64,000 bases of DNA from Candidatus Electrothrix communis (lineage in GTDB: Bacteria; Desulfobacterota; Desulfobulbia; Desulfobulbales; Desulfobulbaceae). The notes under the pieces are model-generated. The model was not told the DNA's origin. It saw only the letters and a program-made list of their open reading frames with translations, and searched no databases. Position 1 is the first letter of the stretch. The number at the start of each line of letters is the position of its first letter. The stretch spans positions 1,295,572 to 1,359,571 of the forward strand of contig CP130629.1 of the NCBI GenBank assembly GCA_030644725.1, read 5' to 3'. The translations under genes and the position numbers were made by a program. Of this stretch, positions 17,493 to 25,853 are shown piece after piece.

Positions 17493-18290
17493 ATGACCGA
17501 GCAAAACAATCATTCCATCCTCGAAGTACAGGATCTCACAATGGACTTCGGCGGAATCAGGGCCTTGGACAAAATGAATATCCGGGTTCGGCAGGGGGAA
17601 ATCGCCGCCCTGATCGGCCCTAACGGAGCAGGCAAAACCACCTTTTTCAATTGCCTGACCGGAATTTACAAACCGACCTCCGGCAATCTCCTGCTGACAC
17701 CGCCAGGACAAAGCAGCAAACGACTCAACGGCTTAAAACCCAACCAAGTAACGGAACAGGGACTTGCCCGGACCTTTCAAAATATCCGCCTCTTCCCTGA
17801 CATGAGCGTCTTGGAAAACGTCATGATCGGTTGCCATTGCCGAACCAAGGCCAGGGTGCTCGGAGCAATCTTTCGCGATAAGCGAACGATCAAGGAAGAA
17901 AAAGAGGTCATTGCCCGTTCCTTTACCCTCTTAGAAAAAGTCGGTCTTGCCGAGCTGGCCAATGAATTTGCCAAGAACTTACCCTATGGAGCCCAGCGCA
18001 GGCTGGAAATAGCCAGAGCTCTGGCAACCGATCCCGCTCTTCTGCTCCTTGATGAACCGGCAGCCGGAATGAATCCCCAGGAAACTGTGGAGCTGGATGA
18101 ACTCATTACCGAGATCCGTGATGACGCCATTTCCATCCTTCTGATTGAGCACGATATGAAATTGGTCATGAGTCTCTCCGACCACATCTTTGTGATGGAT
18201 TACGGCAAAAAAATTGCTGAAGGTACACCCCATGAGGTCCGGAATAACCCAGAGGTCATCAAGGCGTATCTCGGGGAAGATATAGAATAA
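17493..18290 (+). CDS. livG: Branched-chain amino acid ABC transporter ATPase LivG
   Basis: 265 residues, the usual LivG length. Walker A GPNGAGKTTF (about 42-51), Q-loop region ARTFQNIRLFPDMSVLENVM typical of LivG, an ABC signature variant LPYGAQRRLEIARAL, Walker B LLLLDEPAAGMNPQE and the H-loop IEHDMKLVMSLSDH. Hydrolyses ATP in the cytoplasm to drive import through the LivH/LivM channel. It is about 1 kb from livM, separated by accessory ORFs, and livF does not follow; the next gene is miaB. Confidence 0.95.
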   Translation: MTEQNNHSILEVQDLTMDFGGIRALDKMNIRVRQGEIAALIGPNGAGKTTFFNCLTGIYKPTSGNLLLTPPGQSSKRLNGLKPNQVTEQGLARTFQNIRLFPDMSVLENVMIGCHCRTKARVLGAIFRDKRTIKEEKEVIARSFTLLEKVGLAELANEFAKNLPYGAQRRLEIARALATDPALLLLDEPAAGMNPQETVELDELITEIRDDAISILLIEHDMKLVMSLSDHIFVMDYGKKIAEGTPHEVRNNPEVIKAYLGEDIE

Positions 18291-18358
18291 GGTAATGATA
18301 TAACAGCATAACAATACCCACCCCCCCTTTTTTGGGGCGGAAGAATAAAATACACACA

Positions 18359-19702
18359 ATGAGCAAACACGTTTTTATAAAGACCTTTGGCTGCCAGATG
18401 AACGAGCGAGACTCGGAAATTATGGCCCAGCTTCTGTCCCAATCAGGCTATATCGCAGTGGGTGAACCGACAGATGCCGACCTGGTCATCCTCAACACTT
18501 GCTCTATCCGCGACAAGGCAGAACAGAAGGTCTTCAGCCTGCTTGGATCACTCCGCCTGCAAAAAAAGCAGCAGCCGGAACTGCGCATAGCTGTAGCAGG
18601 CTGTGTGGCTCAGCAGGAAGGCGAGCAGATCTTCCGCCGAATGCCCCATGTGGATATTGTGGTGGGAACTCAGCAACTCTATCAGCTACCTGAGATGCTC
18701 GGACGCCTTGAGCGGAAAGAGACGGCCAGGGAAATATCCTGCGATCTTGACAAGGAGTTCACTATTCCTCCTTTTCAAAGATTATTAGAAAAAACGCCTT
18801 TTCAGGCGCAGTCAGTAGAATTTCGCAAATTCGTGACCATTATGCAGGGCTGTGATAATTATTGCAGCTATTGTGTGGTGCCGAAAACCCGGGGGCGGGA
18901 GATCAGCAGGCCAGTTGCGGATATCCTGGAAGAAGTCCGACTCCTGATTGCACGGGGCATCAAAGAGATCACCCTGCTGGGCCAGAATGTCAACTCCTAC
19001 GGCTGTACCAATGCCGTTGCCGAAGATCCGACCGGCTTTGCCGACCTGCTCAAGATGGTTGCCGAGATACCCGGAGTGCAGCGCCTCCGTTTTACCACCT
19101 CGAATCCGCAGGATCTCTCCACGGAACTGATGCAATGTTTTCGTGATCTTCCTAACCTCTGCCCGCAGTTCCATCTGCCAGTGCAAGCCGGTTCTAATGC
19201 TGTGTTAAAAAAGATGCACAGAAAATATACCCGAGAAATGTATCTGGAAAAAGTTGCGGAACTGCGCTCCTATTGCCCGGATATCGCCATCTGTACCGAT
19301 GTTATTGTCGGTTTCCCCGGAGAGACAGAGGAAGACTTTACCCAGACCATGGATCTGCTTGAAACCGTTCGCTTCCACGGTTCGTACTCTTTTAAATACT
19401 CTGATCGTCCCCATACCCGCTCAGCTGATTTTACCGATAAGGTCGATGAGCAGATCAAAAAGGAACGGCTGCAACGCTTTCAAAGCCGCCAGGACGCCAT
19501 CAGCTTGGAACGCAACCAGGAATTTCTTGGCAAGACGGTCGAAGTCATGGTTGAATCCTGCGCCCCCTCCAGAGCACAGGGACGAACAGGATCAAACCAT
19601 ATTGTCCATTTCACCTCTCCAACAGATCTGCTGCCCGGTGACCTTACTCTGATCACTATCACCCATGCAGGTCATCATTCCCTCAAAGGGGAGCCGGTCT
19701 AA
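18359..19702 (+). CDS. miaB: tRNA-2-methylthio-N6-dimethylallyladenosine synthase
   Basis: 447 residues from MSKHVFIKTFGCQMNERDSE; the frame is open from 18332 but this start gives the standard N-terminus. Methylthiolates i6A37 of tRNAs that read UNN codons. The N-terminal UPF0004 domain holds three cluster cysteines (FGCQMNE, LNTCSIRDKAEQ, VAGCVAQQEG); the radical-SAM domain carries the CxxxCxxC motif in MQGCDNYCSYCVVPKTRGRE; a TRAM domain closes the protein (EVMVESCAPS, GDLTLITITHAG). Two [4Fe-4S] clusters are expected. Lies 68 bp after livG on the same strand. Confidence 0.97.
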   Translation: MSKHVFIKTFGCQMNERDSEIMAQLLSQSGYIAVGEPTDADLVILNTCSIRDKAEQKVFSLLGSLRLQKKQQPELRIAVAGCVAQQEGEQIFRRMPHVDIVVGTQQLYQLPEMLGRLERKETAREISCDLDKEFTIPPFQRLLEKTPFQAQSVEFRKFVTIMQGCDNYCSYCVVPKTRGREISRPVADILEEVRLLIARGIKEITLLGQNVNSYGCTNAVAEDPTGFADLLKMVAEIPGVQRLRFTTSNPQDLSTELMQCFRDLPNLCPQFHLPVQAGSNAVLKKMHRKYTREMYLEKVAELRSYCPDIAICTDVIVGFPGETEEDFTQTMDLLETVRFHGSYSFKYSDRPHTRSADFTDKVDEQIKKERLQRFQSRQDAISLERNQEFLGKTVEVMVESCAPSRAQGRTGSNHIVHFTSPTDLLPGDLTLITITHAGHHSLKGEPV

Positions 19703-19843
19703 AAGGACTGTACCGATGCCTAGGACCAACCCCATCTCGCAAAACAGGGTAGCACTAGCAAGTATTTTTTAGAACAAACTCTTAAAACATTCGGTAAGCA
19801 GCATGGTTTCAAACCAGGAATTTTTCCACAAAAGGATATCTGC

Positions 19844-20500
19844 ATGGCACTTTCACTTTTTGATCTTGATAACACACTGTTAGCCGGTGACAGCGATTAT
19901 GAATGGGGTCGCTTTCTCGTTAAAAAAGGTCTGGTTGACGAGGCCTATTATGAGGCGGGAAACAACCGTTTTTATGAGCAGTATAAACAGGGCACCCTGG
20001 ATATTTATGAATTTTGCGCCTTCAGCTTTCAGCCTCTGGCAACACGCAGCATGGAAGAACTTCAGCGGCTCCATGCAGAATTCATGCAGGACGTTATCCA
20101 ACCGATGATCGGAGAAAAGGCACGCACCTTGGTGAATAAGCATAAAGAGCAAGGAGACACCGTGATAGTTATCACGGCAACCAACAGTTTTATCACCGGC
20201 CCTATTGTCCGCGCCTTCGGGATAGAACATCTCCTGGCTACAGAGCCAAAGGTTGTTAATGATCGCTATACCACAGAGATTGACGGCATCCCCTGTTTTC
20301 ATGAGGGCAAGGTGCAACGCTTGGAGAACTGGCTGGCTGAAAAAAAGATGTCGCTCCAAGGAAGCTGCTTTTACAGTGACTCAATCAACGATCTCCCCTT
20401 ATTGGAAAAGGTGGATACCCCTGTTGCTGTTGATCCGGATAAAAAATTGGCTGCGCTTGCCCGCCAAAAAGGCTGGGATTGTATTTCGCTGCGCGATTGA
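19844..20500 (+). CDS. HAD-IB family phosphatase
   Basis: 218 residues, cytoplasmic. Motif I is FDLDNTLL with nucleophile Asp7 and acid/base Asp9; motif II is VIVITATNSF; the motif III lysine is in HEGKVQRLENW; motif IV is FYSDSINDLPLLE. The helical cap between motifs I and II (DYEWGRFLVKKG, NRFYEQYKQGTLD) is that of subfamily IB (SerB-like, histidinol-phosphatase-like, CicA-like). The substrate cannot be told from sequence: phosphoserine, histidinol phosphate or a lipid phosphate are all possible for this group. Single gene between miaB and the response regulator. Confidence 0.88.
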   Translation: MALSLFDLDNTLLAGDSDYEWGRFLVKKGLVDEAYYEAGNNRFYEQYKQGTLDIYEFCAFSFQPLATRSMEELQRLHAEFMQDVIQPMIGEKARTLVNKHKEQGDTVIVITATNSFITGPIVRAFGIEHLLATEPKVVNDRYTTEIDGIPCFHEGKVQRLENWLAEKKMSLQGSCFYSDSINDLPLLEKVDTPVAVDPDKKLAALARQKGWDCISLRD

Positions 20501-20856
20501 TCTGAAGACTCGCCCGAATCCCCTCCTCTCAAAGGATATTGTTTTTCAAAAGTCCTTTTTTTATGGACAACGACTTGTTTTCTACATAACTTATATGTAG
20601 TGAACCCCTGATTTTTTTTATGGTAATTTTGATGGTCAGGTAAAAAGTCAGCGTTTAGGTTTTTGGCGACGATAACTCAATAAGTTACGACACTCAAAAG
20701 GGGTATCTTGGACTTTTTGCGAATCCATCAATTTTACAGCATCACATTTTTTATATCTTTTCTTTTACTTGAACACATCTTGTATCGATAAGCGTACCGG
20801 CAATAGCTCTCTATCCTCAACAGAAACAATAAAACTTGCAACAGCTTACTGACTCC
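20501..20856. other. Intergenic region before the response regulator
   Basis: 356 bp. No ORF, no palindrome of the TGTAGGGG family and no recognised sigma-54 (-24/-12) promoter. Nothing further that I can support. Confidence 0.35.
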
Positions 20857-22203
20857 ATGGAAAAAAAGAAGGTCCAAATTTTAATTGTAGATGATGAACA
20901 AGTCCATAGGTACATGCTCTACTCCATGCTGACTGAATGGGGCTGGTCGTGTCATGAAGCGGATGACGGTGAGACAGCGGTTGAAGCGGTACGACAAGGG
21001 CCTTTTGATGTCATCCTCATGGATGTCTGCATGGAACCAATGGACGGGCTAGAGGCTCTGCGCAAGATACACGCCATCAATCCATCGATTCCGGTCGTTA
21101 TGATGACTGCCTACTCCTCAATAGATTCGGCTGTTGAGGCAATCAAATTGGGTGCCCATGATTATCTTACAAAACCCATAGATTTTGAACGACTTCGTCA
21201 AACCTTAGAAGTTGCTATGGGGCATCGCCAGCAACCGGACAAGACGGAGCTGTCTCAAAAACCTTTTGGCGAAGACGGCAGAATCATCGGATCTTCAACG
21301 CCTATGCAGATCCTCTGGGAGATGATCGTCCAAGTTGCTCCTACAGAGGCCACAGTGCTGATCACCGGTGATTCAGGGACCGGCAAGGAACTGGTCGCCT
21401 CAGCCCTCCATTATAAAAGCCACCGCAGGAAGGGACCCTTTATCAAGGTCAATTGCGCAGCCCTATCTGAAACGCTGCTGGAATCGGAGCTCTTCGGCCA
21501 TGAAAAAGGAGCCTTTACTGGCGCGGATCGTCGCCGCGAAGGATGTTTTGTCCGGGCGCAGGAGGGAACGCTCTTCCTTGATGAGATAGGTGAAACAACC
21601 CCGGCCATGCAGGCAAAACTTTTACGGGTCCTTCAGGAGCACGAACTCCAACGCGTTGGCGGCCAAGAAATCATTACCGTTGATGTGCGTATTGTCACGG
21701 CCACCAACCGAAATCTGGAGGCAGAGGTGAAGGTGGGCAACTTCCGGGAAGATCTTTATTACCGACTCAATGTTGTGGCCCTGGACATGCCTTCTTTATC
21801 TGACCGTGACGGTGATATCCCCTTGCTCGCTGATTTTTTCCTGCGCAATTTTGCCAAAAGAAATAAGCGGCAGGTACAGGGAATCACTCCTGAATGCATG
21901 GATATCTTCAATCGTTACCCCTGGCCGGGCAATGTCCGGGAGCTGGAAAACGCCATAGAACGGGGAGTAATCCTGATGCGGGGAGACTATCTTGACCTTG
22001 AGAGCCTGCCTATGGCTGTGCAAAACTGGGCTGGAATGAATCCGGAAAAGGAAGAAGAGCAACCATCCACCCTGAGAGAAGCTGAGCGTGTGCTCATCCT
22101 GAAGACCCTTGAGGAAACCAACGGAAACCGCAGTGAGGCCGCCCGCCGCTTACAGATTACTCGGAAGACCCTGCTGAATAAATTGAAAAAGTATGGTGTA
22201 TAA
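20857..22203 (+). CDS. Sigma-54-dependent response regulator, NtrC/ZraR type
   Basis: 448 residues from the ATG at 20857 (a TTG at 20836 is in frame). Receiver domain 1-125 with phospho-acceptor Asp56 in VILMDVCMEP, acidic pair VDDE and lysine in YLTKPIDF. AAA+ sigma-54 activator domain about 145-385: Walker A TGDSGTGKE, the sigma-54-contact loop ELFGHEKGAFTGADRR, Walker B TLFLDEIGE, and RFREDLYYRLNV-type sensor segment (NFREDLYYRLNVVALDMP). C-terminal Fis-type helix-turn-helix (NRSEAARRLQITRKTLLNKL). No histidine kinase is adjacent, so the input is unknown; the malic enzyme gene converges on it. Confidence 0.95.
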   Translation: MEKKKVQILIVDDEQVHRYMLYSMLTEWGWSCHEADDGETAVEAVRQGPFDVILMDVCMEPMDGLEALRKIHAINPSIPVVMMTAYSSIDSAVEAIKLGAHDYLTKPIDFERLRQTLEVAMGHRQQPDKTELSQKPFGEDGRIIGSSTPMQILWEMIVQVAPTEATVLITGDSGTGKELVASALHYKSHRRKGPFIKVNCAALSETLLESELFGHEKGAFTGADRRREGCFVRAQEGTLFLDEIGETTPAMQAKLLRVLQEHELQRVGGQEIITVDVRIVTATNRNLEAEVKVGNFREDLYYRLNVVALDMPSLSDRDGDIPLLADFFLRNFAKRNKRQVQGITPECMDIFNRYPWPGNVRELENAIERGVILMRGDYLDLESLPMAVQNWAGMNPEKEEEQPSTLREAERVLILKTLEETNGNRSEAARRLQITRKTLLNKLKKYGV

Positions 22204-22218
22204 AAAAATAAAAACAAG

Positions 22219-22285
22219 AGTAGGGGCACCCTGTGTTCGCCCTTGTATAGCGGGCAGGCACAGGGACCTGGGTTGTTCCTACAAC
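22219..22285. repeat. TGTAGGGG-family intergenic palindrome
   Basis: Starts GTAGGGGCACC at 22220 and ends TTCCTACAA near 22284, with an internal GGGCAGGCACAGGGACC segment like that of the elements at 3523 and 9461. Lies between the convergent response regulator and malic enzyme genes. Confidence 0.65.
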
Positions 22286-22381
22286 ATAATCCGAAAACGG
22301 GTGCTCACCCACTCCTTGAGCACATTAAGGGGTAAAATATTCTTTACCCCTCCTCTACTATCCTTCCTCATCCTCCTCCTC

Positions 22382-24116
22382 TCACATGGCAACCAAGGGG
22401 AGATAGGTTGGTTGCCAACGAAAATCACGGATCAATCGCTGCAAGCGAATCGGATCATTATGATGCTGAAAGCTGGAAAAAGCGCAAGGCCGACTCACTC
22501 CCGCCGCAATCGCCGCCTCCCCAACTGCCTGAGCAACCTTGAGACTGACTTCAGCAAGGTCGGTCACTGGAGGCAACAGAGCCCCGCCCTGCATATCTCC
22601 AGGGCTCACGCAGGAGGAGACCGCTCCAGCAGCAGCGGTAAAAAACTCCGGCAACACAGCACGGGACCCGGAAACCAAGGTGCCTAGCCCAACACCTGGA
22701 AAGACAAAAACATTATTGGCCTGGGCCACCGAGAAAGCCCGTCCTTCATAGAGCACATCAGGAAAAGGAGAGCCTGTTCCGATTAACGCTCGTCCACCGG
22801 TCCAGCTGTAGATATCTGCTGGCATAGCTTCGGCATGATCCGTGGGATTGGAAAGCGGCATAATCACCGGACGATCAGTATGCTCCAGTACTGACAGCAC
22901 AACCTCTTTACTAAAGCATCCGGGCTGGCCCGAGGTGCCTATCAGCACTGTAATTCCTGCCTTCTTAACCACATTTCCAAGCTGCCCGTCCTTTTCCTCT
23001 CGTAGCCAATCAAGCGTTGCCGGGTCCTGGGCAAATTTCTGTTTATAAGGAAGAAGCTCTCGATCCGTCGTAATCAGGCCCTGTGAATCCAAGGTGAAGA
23101 TCTGTTTGCGAGCCTTCTCTTCCGACATTCCTTCCGCACAAAGGGCAACCATGATCTGCTCGGCAATACCGATCCCCCTGCCCCTGCTCCGTGGATCAGG
23201 AACTTCTGCTTTGCCAGACTTTCCTGCTTGATCCGCATGGCCGTGTAGATGGCAGCTAAGGCAACTGCGCCGGTCCCCTGGATATCATCATTAAAGGAAA
23301 TCAGGTCATGAAGAAAGGTATCACGGATGGCAAAGGCATTCTGCTTTGAAAAATCTTCCCACTGACAAAGGGCACTGGGAAAAACATTACGGAAGGCCCT
23401 GGCAAAACGTTGAATAAAATCAATGTATTGATCTCCAGTGATCCGCCTGTGCCGCCATCCCAGGTATTCATGATCATTGAGTAACGCTTCATTATTAGTA
23501 CCCACATCCAAGGAAATGGGCAGGCAATGCCACGGCGCGATTCCTGCTCCTTGGGTATAGAGCATCAGCTTGCCTAGGCAGATGGCGATTCCACCTGCGC
23601 CCTGATCACCAAGTCCGAGGATACCCTGGTTATCCGTCACCACGGCGACCCGAATATCCCGCTGTTGAAAACGACGGAGAACATTTTCCGCCTGATCAAT
23701 ATTGCCGGGATGAAAATGCAACCCGTTGGCCGAGCGAAACATGGAAGAGTACTGCTGGCAGGCATAGCCCACTGTAGGCGTGTAGATGATGGACATATAA
23801 CGGCTGATATCGCTCTTGATCAGGGCATGGGCCAAGGTCACATTGCGGTCAAACAGGGAACGGATATAGACAAAACGCTCGATATCCGACCCCTTATCTT
23901 CCACCTTAACCCGGCTGTTTTCCACCTGCTCTTCCAAGCTGCGCACAGCAGGGGCAACATGGCAACCAGCCCGAGGCGCTGCCGTTCATCTTTGGTAAAG
24001 GCGGTTCCTCGATTGACAAAAGGGTCGGCATGCAGGCTGAGACCGCTGGAGTAGACATAGATTTCGCGGGTGTTGCCGTATTTATCGTACTTGAACATTG
24101 AGGAATTTTCCGACAT
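22382..24116 (-). pseudogene. NAD-dependent malic enzyme, interrupted by two single-base frameshifts
   Basis: Three overlapping minus-strand frames join into one malic enzyme of about 577 codons (oxidative decarboxylation of L-malate to pyruvate). The start at 24116 has an AAGGAG ribosome site 9 bases ahead. Frame 1 gives VNRGTAFTKDERQRLGLVAML; after one missing base in the GGGG run at 23951-23954 (plus strand) frame 2 continues with RSLEEQVENSRVKVEDKG, the YTPTVGYACQQYS motif, ILGLGDQGAGGIAICLGKL, LDVGTNNEALLND, FNDDIQGTGAVAL and the NAD loop IHGAGAGG; after one missing base in the CCCCC run at 23174-23178 frame 3 gives the C-terminal domain (IGTSGQPGCFSKEVV, ALIGTGSPFPDV, NNVFVFPGVGLG). Adding one base at each run restores an unbroken protein, so sequencing or assembly error is as likely as genuine inactivation. 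Confidence 0.9.
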
Positions 24117-25282
24117 AGGTGCAGTCTCCTTGAGTTTACAGTTCCCGGTGTGGCTCCTGGCTTACACTGTGAGTGTGACCAGGACCCTCTTCACCCCAAA
24201 AATAGGACAGGAATCATTGATTTTATTATAGATGGAGTTTACCAGCGCAGTGGAGAAAGTTCAAGGGAAGAGCATAGCGGATTGCCTTCAGCGGGCTTAC
24301 TCGTTTTTGAAAAGAATGAGGCAATTAACGGAAACCGAATGGTAAAAATGTAGGCTCTGTATATGTACATTACAGGTCCGGCTCTCTTGACAATGGGGTC
24401 CACTATAACCTTCACTTATATGTAGTACTACACTGTAGCTTCTTTCTGCGTTTTTTACTTTGCAATCACAATGGTTTAATTTTTTACACAATAATAACCA
24501 AGTCTATATAGAAAGTGCCCATAGCCTATCTTTAGCGTTTTATTCAATTATTTATGCACGGGGAATTTCTCGCCACCAAGCTTTACAGATAACCATCAAT
24601 TATCATTAACAAATACACATCTCCATACTGATTAAAACTTGTTGATATACTCTTAAAAATTAATCGTTGGTTTTTCAGGAATGATTTATGCATCCTACAT
24701 GGTAGGACATGCGAATCTAAAATACATGCATGTTTCATACTGAACGTGATTATTCTTATTTTTTTTGGGAGTGGAAAAAATTTAACTTTTCCAAAATATC
24801 AATCATCACAATATGGTCATGTTATGAATAATAAAAAACAAATCAGGATCGTATCAATGAATTGAAACATAAAATTTTCTATGCTGAAGCTGCACGAGAT
24901 AATTATAGAGAAACACATGCAATGCTTTATGAAACAAATTCATTTTATGTAGAGACGTTGAAGCAGAAGTTGACCGGTCTGGAAGCTCGAAGGGGTTGAT
25001 AAGGTCATGGCCCTCTAAAAATCCCGTAAAAGGCTGGCAGCGTATCCTGACGGTCTCGTTAAATTTTTGATTCATATTATGTTTAAGGAGCTCATAGAGG
25101 CATCATAAGGCTATCCAAATGCCAACCACTTAAAACTACAAGTATTGACCAAGAGTCATATCGAGCTCCAGCAATATCTCTTTAACTATAAAATTAATAA
25201 GTTATCTTTTCTTGCAATACAAACGGCTCTAGAATCCAACCTGAGCCTTAAAGATAACCTATTTACTATAAATGGAGGTGCT
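24117..25282. other. Long AT-rich stretch with at most one small gene
   Basis: 1.17 kb between the malic enzyme start and the ORF at 25283. It becomes markedly AT-rich after about 24450. Apart from a possible 58-codon gene at 24824-24999 I see no supported feature. It marks the left side of the accessory region. Confidence 0.5.
24824..24999 (+). pseudogene. Possible small protein with a one-base frameshift
   Basis: From 24835 an open frame reads DRINELKHKIFYAEAARDNY and continues ETHAMLYETN ... LKQKLTGLEARRG to a TGA at 24997-24999; the composition looks protein-like and helical. Its only good start, the ATG at 24824 (MNNKK), is one frame off. One extra A in the A-run at 24833-24838 would join them into a 58-residue protein. 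It resembles the small orphan coiled-coil proteins often found near defence genes but has no recognised family. Confidence 0.35.
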
Positions 25283-25690
25283 ATGAGGAACTTACGGAAA
25301 GGATCATTTGGTGCGGAAAAGAGAAGGCTTGAAGCTTACCCGAAGGAGATGCTTTTTGTCAGGAAATATAGAGATGAAGTAACAATGAAAATTAACGAGT
25401 TCTGCTGTCAAGGATTCGGTGTAAAACCTAGAATTTCGGAAAATTATATATCGTTCCAGTCCCCTCTAAAAGCTGATGACGAGGTTTTCCGATGGACGTT
25501 CTCTTATAGTGGGGCTGTCTTTATAGTTTCTTTGATAAAAAAAGAACTTGTTTACTGGAAATACAATTCAATTTTTAAAGAAAAACATCATGCCATGCCT
25601 CTTGACCTAATCAATCCTACAGATTTAATTGCAGAATTCGTACGTTGCATAGCTTTATACCGTCCAAATTGCGACAAACTTCCAGAATAG
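25283..25690 (+). CDS. ORF of unknown function
   Basis: 135 residues from the ATG at 25283, chosen because a GGAGG ribosome site lies 5 bases ahead (the frame is open to a TTG at 25145). Reads MRNLRKGSFGAEKRRLEAYP, then a mixed alpha/beta pattern (NYISFQSPLKADDEVFRWTF, GAVFIVSLIKKELVYWKYNS). No signal peptide, no membrane span, no recognised domain. AT-rich relative to the core genes. Convergent with hsdR. Confidence 0.5.
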   Translation: MRNLRKGSFGAEKRRLEAYPKEMLFVRKYRDEVTMKINEFCCQGFGVKPRISENYISFQSPLKADDEVFRWTFSYSGAVFIVSLIKKELVYWKYNSIFKEKHHAMPLDLINPTDLIAEFVRCIALYRPNCDKLPE

Positions 25691-25716
25691 TTTCGTTGAT
25701 TTTTTTGATATGAATT

Positions 25717-25800
25717 GCCGGGTACATGCTCAGCGCGTGACCGGCTTTTTTTGCCTTTCGGGTCTGGGATTCGAATCTGCAACCCCGACCTGTACCCCGC
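25717..25800 (-). repeat. Two-hairpin dispersed repeat (copy 1)
   Basis: Read on the minus strand: a hairpin with loop GCAGATTCGAATCCC (TCGGG ... CCCGA stem), an A-rich linker, then GCCGG ... CCGGC around TCACGCGCTGAGCATG. The plus-strand copy at 60176-60257 has the same two hairpins and linker. The first hairpin mimics a tRNA T-arm but no cloverleaf surrounds it. It sits just past the 3' end of hsdR. Confidence 0.6.
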
Positions 25801-25853
25801 ATCAATCACCCGGCAGAAGACTCCTGGGTCGCTGCTCTCTCTGACCCGCCTTG

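Noticed and set aside
20501-20856. Sigma-54 promoter for the response regulator
   Set aside because: No TGGCA-N7-TTGC-type pair was found.
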